Part shown: positions 43,375-51,397 of the stretch, in pieces
Position numbering within the stretch: position 1 is the first letter of the stretch
Layout: each line of letters begins with the position of its first letter
Source: Bacillus sp. V2I10
GTDB taxonomy: Bacteria > Bacillota > Bacilli > Bacillales > Bacillaceae
Direction of reading: 5' to 3'
NCBI RefSeq assembly: GCF_030817055.1
Contig: NZ_JAUSYV010000001.1
Coordinates: 2,814,001 to 2,878,000, forward strand
DNA: 64,000 nt
Position numbers and translations under genes: made by a program
Notes under the pieces: generated by a model
What the model was told of the DNA's origin: nothing
What the model saw: only the letters and a program-made list of their open reading frames with translations
The model's database searches: none

Positions 43375-43406
43375 GGAGCAACATTTATTATCTAAATCGT
43401 TGCTCC
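43375..43406 (+). terminator. Hairpin after the paiB-like gene
   Basis: Perfect 8-bp arms GGAGCAAC and GTTGCTCC with a 16-nt loop, about 50 bp after the stop and just behind an AGCTAACGGGTGC motif. No long T-run follows, so termination is uncertain. Confidence 0.4.
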
Positions 43407-43543
43407 TATGTTAGTTTATTAAAAATACTTATGATAGAACTCCGAAGAAGGGATTTCATTGAACGAATACGATGGGCTAATGACGAAGGTTTAGGCTCAC
43501 TCGGCGTATTTGCCGAATCCGGTGTCGTAACTCATTGGAGACG

Positions 43544-43810
43544 GTGAAAGCAATTGAGGTCAAGTTGAACGATGATTACTTTAATCCGAAAGTCATCACT
43601 CTTCTCAATGGAAAAACGACACCGTTGATATTGAAAAACGAAGGTAAGAAAGAACACACCTTCACAGTGAAAAAGCTCGGAATTGACGCCGAAGTCCAGC
43701 CAGGAAAAGAAAAAACCATTACTGTAAAACCGAAAAAGTCCGGTACATATGAACTGATATGTCGGTACCATTTCAAGGAAGGAATGGTTGGAACAGTAAT
43801 AGTCAAATAA
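43544..43810 (+). CDS. Cupredoxin-domain protein without signal peptide
   Basis: About 88 residues. The beta-barrel core has a type-1 copper ligand set: His in KEHTFTVKK, then Cys, His and Met in ELICRYHFKEGMVG. The best start is GTG 43544 after GGAG; TTG 43535 is possible. Related Bacillus proteins carry a signal or lipoprotein peptide and work outside the membrane. Here none is present and the upstream sequence is noncoding, so the 5' end may have been lost. A terminator follows. Confidence 0.65.
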   Translation: MKAIEVKLNDDYFNPKVITLLNGKTTPLILKNEGKKEHTFTVKKLGIDAEVQPGKEKTITVKPKKSGTYELICRYHFKEGMVGTVIVK

Positions 43811-43811
43811 C

Positions 43812-43836
43812 AAGCAGGGCCAATCGGGCCTTGCTT
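43812..43836 (+). terminator. Terminator after the cupredoxin gene
   Basis: AAGCAGGGCC pairs with GGCCTTGCTT (one G:U), followed by T6. Confidence 0.7.
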
Positions 43837-44066
43837 TTTTAATAGGCAACGGTAACTTGCTTATTATTAAAACCCCCTAACATTCCTCCACAAAAGGATG
43901 TTCCTTTAAGAAGTGAAATGCTCACTTTTTTAAAGTAAAGGGTGAGTTTAGTTGTAAAAAGGATTTAATAAGTTTGAAGCTTAATCTATTGAACAAATAA
44001 TAAAGAAGGAACCTATAAACTTGATGATAGGAGAATAAAACAAATACCATGATGTCAAAAATAAAA

Positions 44067-44115
44067 TTGACAGGACACCAATTAGTGTCATATAATTAAG
44101 ACACCAATTAGTGTC
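44067..44115 (+). promoter_or_regulatory. SigA-type promoter with two ArsR-like operators
   Basis: TTGACA (44067-44072) and TATAAT (44091-44096) are separated by 18 bp. The dyad GACACCAATTAGTGTC fills the spacer (44074-44089) and recurs exactly at 44100-44115, 26 bp on. Bound repressor would block RNA polymerase. The gene behind encodes an ArsR-HTH protein, so autorepression is likely. Confidence 0.75.
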
Positions 44116-44131
44116 CAATTAAAGGGGGGGG

Positions 44132-44800
44132 GTGATTTTGAACGAGAAAAATCAAGAGCGTGATATTTATGTAGCCATCGCTGACCCAACAAGACGTAAA
44201 TTGCTACGTTTGTTGGCGGACGTGGAAGAATTGCCACTCAATGAGTTGACCGTTCATTTTGAAATGGGTCGTACTGCGGTTTCAAAGCATTTGGCAATCC
44301 TTAAAGAGGCTGGTCTCGTAATCAGCAGAAAGGTCGGCAGGGAAACGCGTTATCGGCTGAATGCTGCCCCATTGAGAGAAATTGAGGATTGGGTATCGTT
44401 TTACAGGAAATTCTGGACAGTATCACAAGATTTTAATTTTAAGAGCCCGATCGAGAAGGCATGGCTCGCCTTAACGGATGCAAATACTCTTGCGAAATGG
44501 ATAATGGCTAATGATTTTAAACCTGTCGTCGGACATAAATTTCAGTTTCGGAATGAACAGTGGAATTTAATTATTGATTCCGTAGTTCTTGAAGTGGAAG
44601 AGCCTTATAAGTTATCTTACACTTGGGTAGGTGGTGGGATAAACACTACAGTCACATGGACATTAAAGCACGAGGATGGAACAACCTACTTACATCTTGA
44701 ACAAACAGGATTCGAAAAAGAAGATCAAGCGTTCAATGGTGCGAAATATGGTTGGGCGAGAATGGGCGAAGAACTTAAAAAATTGTTAGAGGAAATGTAA
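44132..44800 (+). CDS. Fusion of ArsR-type HTH with SRPBCC/AHSA1 domain
   Basis: 222 residues (GTG 44132; TTG 44138 is also possible after G-rich AAAGGGGGGGG). Residues 1-92 form an ArsR winged helix (IADPTRRKLLRLLADVEELPLNELTVHFEMGRTAVSKHLAILKEAGLV). Residues about 100-222 form an AHSA1-type SRPBCC hydrophobic-ligand barrel (SPIEKAWLALTDANTLAKWIM to WARMGEELKKLLEEM). These two domains are usually encoded by adjacent genes. The fusion suggests direct ligand sensing by the barrel. It is followed by a YdeI-like gene. Confidence 0.85.
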   Translation: MILNEKNQERDIYVAIADPTRRKLLRLLADVEELPLNELTVHFEMGRTAVSKHLAILKEAGLVISRKVGRETRYRLNAAPLREIEDWVSFYRKFWTVSQDFNFKSPIEKAWLALTDANTLAKWIMANDFKPVVGHKFQFRNEQWNLIIDSVVLEVEEPYKLSYTWVGGGINTTVTWTLKHEDGTTYLHLEQTGFEKEDQAFNGAKYGWARMGEELKKLLEEM

Positions 44801-44882
44801 TACCAAACCTCTGAACCTGTTTTTTAGTATTTAGCTAACGTATAGGAAAAAGCAAACTGCTCGGAAATAGGGGTGTTCCTTG

Positions 44883-45476
44883 ATGACAAATAGTAGAAAG
44901 AATCGTAAGGTTGATGGATTTTTAAGAAAAACAAAAAAGTGGAAGGAAGAATTTGAGACGTTGAGAAATATCGTTCTTGACTGTGAGCTGACCGAAGATA
45001 TTAAGTGGATGCATCCTTGTTACATGTTTGAGAACAAAAACATCGTTTTAATACATGGATTTAAAGAATATTGCGCGCTTCTGTTTCACAAAGGTGCCTT
45101 GTTACAGGATCCCCATGGGATTCTAATCCAACAAACGGAGAATGTACAGGCGGCGCGCCAGATTCGGTTCACCAATGTTCAAGAAATAATTGAAATGGAA
45201 ACCATCTTGAAAGCCTATATTTATGAAGCCATTGAAGTTGAAAAAGCCGGTTTGGAAGTGAATTTTAAAAAGAATACAGAATTCATAATTCCTGAAGAAC
45301 TTCAAAATAAATTCGGTGAAATCCCTGCTTTGAAAACTGCTTTTGAAGCATTGACCCCGGGACGGCAAAGAGCATACATTCTTTATTTTTCTCAACCCAA
45401 ACAATCCAAAACTCGAGAGTCAAGGGTTGAAAAATGTATGCAGAAAATTCTCAATGGAAAGGGATTAAATGATTAG
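44883..45476 (+). CDS. YdeI/OmpD-associated (DUF1801) family protein
   Basis: 197 residues from the ATG at 44883 (AGGGGTG upstream). DIKWMHPCYMFENKNIVLIHGFKEYCALLFHKGALLQDP is the DUF1801 pattern, and LTPGRQRAYILYFSQPKQSKTRESRVEKC is the C-terminal YdeI box. It lies 82 bp after the ArsR-SRPBCC gene, a frequent neighbour pair. Members are linked to peptide/bacteriocin tolerance, but the activity is unknown. Confidence 0.75.
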   Translation: MTNSRKNRKVDGFLRKTKKWKEEFETLRNIVLDCELTEDIKWMHPCYMFENKNIVLIHGFKEYCALLFHKGALLQDPHGILIQQTENVQAARQIRFTNVQEIIEMETILKAYIYEAIEVEKAGLEVNFKKNTEFIIPEELQNKFGEIPALKTAFEALTPGRQRAYILYFSQPKQSKTRESRVEKCMQKILNGKGLND

Positions 45477-46055
45477 TATATTCGATAAGAAAATAAATGA
45501 ATCAAACTTTAAGATATTACCTGACTTTGCGTTCATTCGAAGTCCTTTTTAGATCGCAGGTAACACTCAATCAAATAATTTAAAATGGAAAAAATAAAAA
45601 AGTGATTCGTAGAGTATAAGCAAACTAACGTGTAACAGGCTATACGCATTACCAGATAAGAAAAGAAAAATACTGCACACAAAAGTGTACCCTTTGGCTT
45701 TTTGCTGAAAGGTACGCTTTTCTTGAACTAACGGGTGAATTAGCGTCATAAGAAGGCCGCCCATCGGCGGCTTTATGAAATGTACGATCATTTACAAAGT
45801 CATACATTCAAATGAAGTGAAAAAATAACCTTATTTAAGAATAAATAGCGTTTAAGGTGTAAGCCCTTGGGATTTTAAATATTCCAAGGTTTAGTATCTA
45901 AAAAAGACACATTCTATAAAATTGTTAAAGATATGAGATTAATGTGCGTCGTTTTGCTTCATCCAAAAATTTTGGATAACAATCCTTTTTTCTCTTTCTT
46001 TTTACTGATCAGTTGAGTCTCAATTAACTCTTATCCTCTAATTCAGCCTGTTTAT
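45477..46055. other. 580-bp gap with hairpins and a dispersed motif
   Basis: No credible gene was found. Inverted repeat AAAAGTGTACC with GGTACGCTTTT (about 45680-45722), then CTAACGGGTG at 45727-45736 and a GCCGCC/GGCGGC hairpin at 45756-45771. The motif resembles those at 35245 and 43353. Confidence 0.4.
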
Positions 46056-46250
46056 TTATTTCCTCCTTCTTTTGCTCTTTATGTACACATTAAAGGTATC
46101 TTTTAAATATTGATCCGAACTAATTAAATCTTTTACCAAATTTAGAACCTCGTTATCCTCCTGTAGCTTATTTATTTTGCCATCTTCAAGTAATCTTGGT
46201 TCATTTTGTTTTTCTGCTAATTGAGATAAGCGATTTACTTCCTGCTGCAT
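46056..46250 (-). pseudogene. Remnant resembling the C-terminus of a DUF3967-type protein
   Basis: A 64-residue frame, MQQEVNRLSQLAEKQN to LVKDLISSDQYLKDTFNVYIKSKRRRK, with coiled-coil character. One frame over, HKEQKKEEINKQAELEDKS continues the charged pattern, suggesting a frameshift. The general look recalls C-terminal parts of plasmid-type DUF3967 proteins. It has no ribosome site. Low confidence. Confidence 0.35.
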
Positions 46251-46414
46251 ATGTTGGATTTATTACCGATTTGCATAAACATTACATTAGCGCCACTTCG
46301 TTCAAAGGCTTATGCAAAGTCATTTCTTTCGATTTCTCCTTTTTTTCCTTATCTGTCTGTAATAAGGGGTAAAGTTCGCCTTTTTCTTTTATCTTCCAGA
46401 AAGGAAGAAAAGCA

Positions 46415-46714
46415 ATGTTGGTAGCAGGAAGAATTGAAAACTTCAAAGAGTACAGCAAGTTTAGCAGTATAAAAGAGTTTAACAATACCATTGTAATGTT
46501 CCTAGCCGAACATAAAAAGGATTTCACCAAAGGGGAATTAGTCGCGTTCAAACGCCTAGTCCGGTTCTCTGCAAAATATGCAGGTGTGGCCAACGCCAAG
46601 ATTGGAACGCTAGTAAAAGTCATCAATGAAAAATTGAAGGGATTTGGCGAAAGTCGATTCACGTTTGAACGGATGCTAAGAAAAGCGAAAGAATCATATA
46701 AAATATGCTTTTAA
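46415..46714 (+). CDS. Uncharacterised basic protein, 99 residues (possibly truncated)
   Basis: AAGGAAG lies 8 nt before the ATG. The sequence KKDFTKGELVAFKRLVRFSAKYAGVANAKIGTLV followed by ESRFTFERMLRKAKES looks like a DNA-binding helical protein. Similar proteins from Bacillus plasmids, as recalled, are longer, so this may be an N-terminal part. It neighbours another possible plasmid-type remnant. Function unknown. Confidence 0.45.
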   Translation: MLVAGRIENFKEYSKFSSIKEFNNTIVMFLAEHKKDFTKGELVAFKRLVRFSAKYAGVANAKIGTLVKVINEKLKGFGESRFTFERMLRKAKESYKICF

Positions 46715-46810
46715 TCTTCTTATTATTAAATTACTTTATCTTGCTATTATATTGAGTAAGTGTTTGGTTCCCAACGTTATAAGTATATACTGAAAACGGA
46801 GGTGAACGTG

Positions 46811-47410
46811 TTGAAAATGAATAAACCGAACATTTCTGATGTTTACTGGAAGGCTATTACGGAATGTGACTCAGCGTATGATGACAAGTTTTATTATGGA
46901 GTAGAAACGACTGGCATCTTTTGCCGTCCTTCCTGTAAATCAAGGAAGCCTAATAAAGAAAATGTTCGCATCTTCAAGAATGCATACATGGCTTTAGAAG
47001 AAAAATTCAGACCATGTAAACGATGTAAACCTGACGGCTTGCATTTGCCTGCTGAGGAATGGATTGAACAAATTGTTCAATGGATTGATCAGCATTATTT
47101 TGAGTCTCTCACATTGCAAATATTGGCGGAGGTATCCCATGGCAGTCCTTATCACCTGCAGCGATTGTTTAAACGTGTTAAAGGCATAACACCATCTGAA
47201 TATGTTCAGCAAATTCGTCTGGAAAAAGCAATCTATCTGCTTGAGACATCCGGGTTATCGATATCTGACATCGGCCTTGCTGTGGGATTCTCAAGCATAC
47301 CATATTTTATTACGCTATTTAAAAAGAAGTTGGGATATACACCCTCAGGCTATCGAATAGCTTTCCGCCAAAACTTGAAGAAGGAGCTTGTGAATAGAGA
47401 TGAACACTGA
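46811..47410 (+). CDS. adaA: AdaA: methylphosphotriester-sensing transcriptional activator
   Basis: About 199 residues; TTG 46811 lies 5 nt after GGAGGTGA (GTG 46808 and ATG 46817 are alternatives). The Ada zinc domain has four Cys (FCRPSC and PCKRC); the first accepts a methyl group from DNA phosphotriesters. An AraC-type double HTH follows (LTLQILAEVSHGSPYHLQRLFKRVKGITPSEYVQQ). Methylation switches on the adaptive response. It overlaps the next gene by 11 bp. Confidence 0.9.
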   Translation: MKMNKPNISDVYWKAITECDSAYDDKFYYGVETTGIFCRPSCKSRKPNKENVRIFKNAYMALEEKFRPCKRCKPDGLHLPAEEWIEQIVQWIDQHYFESLTLQILAEVSHGSPYHLQRLFKRVKGITPSEYVQQIRLEKAIYLLETSGLSISDIGLAVGFSSIPYFITLFKKKLGYTPSGYRIAFRQNLKKELVNRDEH

Positions 47411-47933
47411 AAAACAAATCATTAATTGGGCTATACTGGAATACGGCCAGTGGCAATTATATGTAGCAAAGACGGAAAAAGGACTTTGTTATATAGGTTC
47501 ACCAGGTCAATCGTTTGAAGAGCTTAAAGCCTGGATTCAAAAACGCTTTCCTAATGCGAGCCTGACCGTTAATGAAGAAGCTTTAATGCCATATATAAAT
47601 GAACTGAGAGAATATTTTGAAGGAGTTCGGCAATCTTTTTCATTAAGAGTAGATGTAAAAGGCACACCATTTCAAGAAGTGATTTGGGAAGCCTTAAAGC
47701 AAATTCCTTATGGGAAAACATGTTCCTATTCAGATATAGCTGTGCTCGTTCAAAGACCTTCAGCGGTTCGTGCTGTTGGAACAGCGATTGGTGCCAATCC
47801 AGTTTTGATCACTGTGCCGTGCCACCGTGTAATTGGAAAGAATGGAGCTATAACAGGTTACCGGGGAGGCACGGAGATGAAACAATATCTGCTCCAATTA
47901 GAATCTCAAAATGGGGGGATGCCAAATGCATGA
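47400..47933 (+). CDS. adaB: AdaB/Ogt: methylated-DNA-protein-cysteine methyltransferase
   Basis: 177 residues. The active-site motif VPCHRVIG carries the acceptor Cys. FQEVIWEALKQIPYGKTCSYSDIA and RAVGTAIGANP are the DNA-binding and hinge segments. It removes O6-methyl from guanine in a suicide reaction. The start overlaps adaA and the end overlaps the 2OG-oxygenase gene, so the three are translationally coupled. Confidence 0.95.
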   Translation: MNTEKQIINWAILEYGQWQLYVAKTEKGLCYIGSPGQSFEELKAWIQKRFPNASLTVNEEALMPYINELREYFEGVRQSFSLRVDVKGTPFQEVIWEALKQIPYGKTCSYSDIAVLVQRPSAVRAVGTAIGANPVLITVPCHRVIGKNGAITGYRGGTEMKQYLLQLESQNGGMPNA

Positions 47934-48639
47934 TGAAGTGAGTTCTAAAATTAATTCACTCAGCTGGTACAAAATTCATCAGGAATTAGACAAGGTGGGG
48001 TTTGTAAAATTGCCCCCTCTCCTTAATCCTGAACAATGTCAAGAGTTTATGAGGCTGTATGAACAAGAAGACCTGTATCGCAGCACAATAAATATGAGTC
48101 GTTATCGCTTCGGCGAAGGGGAATATAAATATTTTGATTCTCCATTACCTTCATTATTGCAGGTGCTGCGTACTTCATTCTACCCGGAACTGGCAAAAGC
48201 ATCCAATCGATGGTTAGAACTATTAGGCAAGGAAGCTGTTTACCCAGATACACTGGCTGCATTTCTAGAAGTTTGCCATAAAAAAGGACAGAACCGCCCA
48301 ACTCCTTTAATCCTGAAATATGAAGAAGGCGGTTATAACTGTCTGCATCAAGATTTATATGGGGATGTATTTTTTCCGTTTCAAGTTCTGATTACGTTAA
48401 GCAAGCGTGGAGAGGATTACACTGGAGGCGAATCAATTCTTGTGGAACAGCGTCCCCGCGCACAGAGCAGGGGGCATGTGATTACATTAGAACAAGGGGA
48501 AGCACTTATTTTTCCTGCAAACCACCGGCCGGTAGAAGGAAAGCGGGGCTATTACAAAAATACGGTACGACACGGGGTCAGCACTTTGTTATCTGGAACG
48601 CGATATGGAATGGGAATTATTTTTCACGATGCAAAGTAA
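47926..48639 (+). CDS. 2OG-Fe(II) oxygenase of the ada operon
   Basis: From the ATG at 47926 (GGGGG 8 nt upstream, inside adaB) the protein has 237 residues. The iron-binding HxD is in NCLHQDLYG, the distal His is in VRHGVS, and the 2OG-binding Arg is in TRYGMG. The fold is that of AlkB/prolyl-hydroxylase-type dioxygenases. E. coli alkB is also in the ada operon, so oxidative removal of alkyl groups from DNA is a reasonable inference, although the sequence is not a close AlkB match. Confidence 0.8.
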   Translation: MHDEVSSKINSLSWYKIHQELDKVGFVKLPPLLNPEQCQEFMRLYEQEDLYRSTINMSRYRFGEGEYKYFDSPLPSLLQVLRTSFYPELAKASNRWLELLGKEAVYPDTLAAFLEVCHKKGQNRPTPLILKYEEGGYNCLHQDLYGDVFFPFQVLITLSKRGEDYTGGESILVEQRPRAQSRGHVITLEQGEALIFPANHRPVEGKRGYYKNTVRHGVSTLLSGTRYGMGIIFHDAK

Positions 48640-48651
48640 AGGCGATGTAAG

Positions 48652-49473
48652 ATGAGAACTCAATTATTATATAAAAACCCTAAAACAATTCTTAACAAAG
48701 CCACAGGTTTTTTATCTGACTACAGCCACTCATTAAATCCTTATACCGGGTGTTCATTCGGCTGTTCATACTGTTATGTAAGGAAAATGCCCGTTTCAAT
48801 CTTCAGGAAAGAAGAATGGGGGACCTGGGTTGATGTGAAAAAAGGGGCTGCTGATTTATTGGACAAAGAGCTTTCACGGGCAAAAACTAAAGGAAAAGTG
48901 ACCATTTTTATGTCTTCAAGCACTGACCCTTACCAGCCAGCAGAGTATTTAGAAAAAATTACACGTTCTTTACTGGAAGTCATGGTACTCAATCAACCTG
49001 ACTTTTTGTTTGTGCAGACGCGAAGTCCGCTAGTTAAAAGAGACATTCATTTATTTACAAAACTTAAGGATAAGGTTCGGGTTAGCATGACCATTGAAAC
49101 GGATAGAGAAGACATTCGAAAATATTTTACACCAAGTGCTCCTCCGATTGAAGGCAGGTTAAAGACCCTTCAGCTTTTGTCAGATGCAGGTGTACCTGTA
49201 CAAGCAACAATAGCACCAGTCTTGCCAAGCAGTGAAGAATTTCCGGTAAAATTAGACAATATAGTAAATCGTATTTGTGTTGACGATTACTTTATGGGGG
49301 ACGGCAGCGGTGGAAAAAGAACCAAAAATCTAGGTGTGGATTTAAAGTATAAAGAACTGGGTTTAGAAGAATGGTTTAGTCCTTCATCTTATCAAATCGT
49401 ATATGACAGATTTAAAAAAGTATTTCCTGAAGAGCAGATATTCTTGAGTCAAAAAGGGTTTTCGCCCAATTGA
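48652..49473 (+). CDS. SPL-family radical SAM protein
   Basis: 273 residues. The radical SAM cluster motif is CSFGCSYCYVRKMP, in the CxxxCxxC spacing. Other features are MSSSTDPYQPAE and FVQTRSPLVKRD, as in the SplB-like radical SAM family. Spore photoproduct lyase itself is longer (about 340 residues) and has an extra C-terminal Cys. This shorter relative is unassigned biochemically. It starts 12 bp after the oxygenase gene, so it belongs to the repair operon, which suggests a DNA- or nucleotide-directed reaction. Confidence 0.8.
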   Translation: MRTQLLYKNPKTILNKATGFLSDYSHSLNPYTGCSFGCSYCYVRKMPVSIFRKEEWGTWVDVKKGAADLLDKELSRAKTKGKVTIFMSSSTDPYQPAEYLEKITRSLLEVMVLNQPDFLFVQTRSPLVKRDIHLFTKLKDKVRVSMTIETDREDIRKYFTPSAPPIEGRLKTLQLLSDAGVPVQATIAPVLPSSEEFPVKLDNIVNRICVDDYFMGDGSGGKRTKNLGVDLKYKELGLEEWFSPSSYQIVYDRFKKVFPEEQIFLSQKGFSPN

Positions 49474-49703
49474 ATCGTTTAAAGATTGTACTGATAATCA
49501 ATCTGCCTGCGGCTTGCTTTGCTTGATGTGCGATTAATATAGCATTATATATTTTAAAAGAACCAACTTGCTCAGATCCAATAACATTCAGTCAACACCA
49601 CTTACCCTTCAATTAAACAAAATTAATTGTAAAGAACCATTTTAGAAAACAGGGATTTAAAAGAAATGAGATATTATTATTTCAAATGTTTAAGGAGAAA
49701 CCA
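49474..49703. other. Gap between repair operon and rpiA
   Basis: A/T-rich; no gene, clear terminator or repeat was recognised. The rpiA promoter presumably lies here. Confidence 0.35.
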
Positions 49704-50399
49704 ATGAATGAAAAAAAACTAGTCGGTGAAAAAGCTGCTGAATTCGTTAAAGACGGCATGATCGTGGGTCTTGGTACTGGCTCAACTGTCTACTATACGC
49801 TTGAGAAGCTTGGTCAGTTTGTCAAAGAAGGACTCCAAATTAAAGGGATCCCTACTTCAAAGGCCACAGAAAAACTGGCACATGAATTCGGAATACCTCT
49901 TACAAGTTTTAAAGAAGTCACTTATCTTGATGTAGCCATCGATGGAGCGGATGAAGTGGATCCAGACCTGAATCTGATAAAAGGAGGCGGTGGAGCATTA
50001 TTAAGGGAAAAAATCATTGCTGCTGCAGCTAATACCTTTATAGTTGTAGCAGATTCATCTAAATTGTCAGCAAAACTGGGTTCATTTCGGCTTCCGGTTG
50101 AAGTGATTCCATTTGGATATGAGCGGACTGCAAAACAAATCAGCTCAATTGGCTGTGTCCCTGAAATGCGGCTCTCGAATGGGAATCCTTATATAACAGA
50201 TAATCACAATTATATCTTCGACTGTGAGATTCCTAAAAATTCACAGCCAAATAAATTGGAAACCGTTCTTAATATGATCCCTGGTGTAGTCGAAAATGGT
50301 TTGTTTACAAAAATGGCTGATGTCATCATTACTTTAGATGCAAATAAAAAAACAGTTTTAATGAAGGAAAAAAACAAGAAAAAACATGTGCTTGATTAG
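49704..50399 (+). CDS. rpiA: Ribose-5-phosphate isomerase A
   Basis: From the ATG at 49704 (AAGGAGAAA upstream) the protein has 231 residues. Signature motifs are GLGTGSTVYY, IDGADEVDPDLNLIKGGGGALLREK (catalytic Asp/Glu/Lys) and VADSSKL. It interconverts ribose 5-phosphate and ribulose 5-phosphate in the pentose phosphate pathway. It is a single gene closed by a perfect terminator. Confidence 0.95.
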   Translation: MNEKKLVGEKAAEFVKDGMIVGLGTGSTVYYTLEKLGQFVKEGLQIKGIPTSKATEKLAHEFGIPLTSFKEVTYLDVAIDGADEVDPDLNLIKGGGGALLREKIIAAAANTFIVVADSSKLSAKLGSFRLPVEVIPFGYERTAKQISSIGCVPEMRLSNGNPYITDNHNYIFDCEIPKNSQPNKLETVLNMIPGVVENGLFTKMADVIITLDANKKTVLMKEKNKKKHVLD

Positions 50400-50413
50400 A
50401 CTGCACATGTTTT
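50381..50413 (+). terminator. Terminator overlapping the end of rpiA
   Basis: Perfect 11-bp arms AAAACATGTGC (50381-50391) and GCACATGTTTT (50403-50413), then more T. Confidence 0.85.
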
Positions 50414-50673
50414 TTTATCTTTGGTTTTTTATATATTTTTTTTAAAACGGTTTCTTTCATTTCTCTGAATGTGACTCCTGCAAATGAAACTCGGAATTTT
50501 TAGAGAAGGACTTGAAGAAAATACTCGTGCCATTCACCTGGCCGATTTGCTGATTGAATCGATGGAAACTGAATAATGAAGATAAAGGTTCTATATTGGA
50601 CCTTTTTGAAATATTCAAATATTCAAATAGTGTATAATAAAGGAATAGACACTAAAGAATAGGAGGAGTTTTT
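50414..50673. other. 260-bp region upstream of lutA with a weak cre-like site and a 30-codon frame
   Basis: TTAAAACGGTTTCT near 50440-50455 matches 12 of 14 cre positions. A short frame, 50484-50576 (MKLGIFREGLEEN...), has no ribosome site and looks like a gene scrap. A/T-rich sequence before lutA should hold its promoter. Confidence 0.35.
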
Positions 50674-51396
50674 TTGAAAGTATCTTTGTTCATTACATGT
50701 TTAGCAGATGTATTCTATTCAAATGTCGGCAAAAGCACGGTTGAATTACTTGAAAAGCTTGGCTGTGAAGTTGATTTCCCAAAAAGTCAGACCTGCTGCG
50801 GCCAGCCTGCCTATAATAGCGGCTATCATAAGGAAACGAGAGAAGTGGCAAAGCATATGATCACAGCTTTTGAGCAATCTGATTATGTTGTAGGGCCATC
50901 CGGTTCATGTGTGGCCATGCTGCATGAATATAAGGAACTGTTTGCAAATGATCGTGACTGGAGGGAAAAGGCGCATCAGCTTGCTGAAAAATCATATGAG
51001 CTAACGCAATTTTTAATTGAAGTTCTGAAGGTTGAAAATGTAAATGCGTCTCTTCATGCACATGCTACTTATCATAAATCGTGTCACATGACCAGGCTCC
51101 TCGGTGTGACCGATGCTCCTGAAACATTACTTAAGAATGTAAGCGGTTTAAATGTAACACCTCTTCCTAACAGTCATGATTGCTGCGGATTTGGCGGAAC
51201 GTTTTCCGTTAAAATGGTTTCCATTTCAGAGCAGATGGTAGACGAGAAGATCAAGCATATTCAAGATACAGATGCAGAATTATTAATTGGTGCAGACTGC
51301 GGCTGTTTGATGAATATCGGCGGGAGAATCAATCGCAAAGGGATACCTATTAAAGTAATGCATATTGCAGAAGTGCTGAATAGCGGGGTGAAATAA
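50674..51396 (+). CDS. lutA: LutA: lactate utilisation Fe-S protein
   Basis: 240 residues, TTG start after AGGAGG. Two CCG domains have CCGQPAYNSGY and CCGFGGTFSVK plus partner Cys residues (FITCLADVF, GADCGCLMN). LutA, LutB and LutC together oxidise L-lactate to pyruvate in Bacillus and support biofilm growth. The gene abuts lutB (1 bp gap). The third subunit gene is frameshifted. Confidence 0.95.
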   Translation: MKVSLFITCLADVFYSNVGKSTVELLEKLGCEVDFPKSQTCCGQPAYNSGYHKETREVAKHMITAFEQSDYVVGPSGSCVAMLHEYKELFANDRDWREKAHQLAEKSYELTQFLIEVLKVENVNASLHAHATYHKSCHMTRLLGVTDAPETLLKNVSGLNVTPLPNSHDCCGFGGTFSVKMVSISEQMVDEKIKHIQDTDAELLIGADCGCLMNIGGRINRKGIPIKVMHIAEVLNSGVK

Positions 51397-51397
51397 C

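Noticed and set aside
45567..45791. 74-codon minus-strand frame in the 45.5-46 kb gap
   Set aside because: It runs through two hairpins and the dispersed motif and has no ribosome site.
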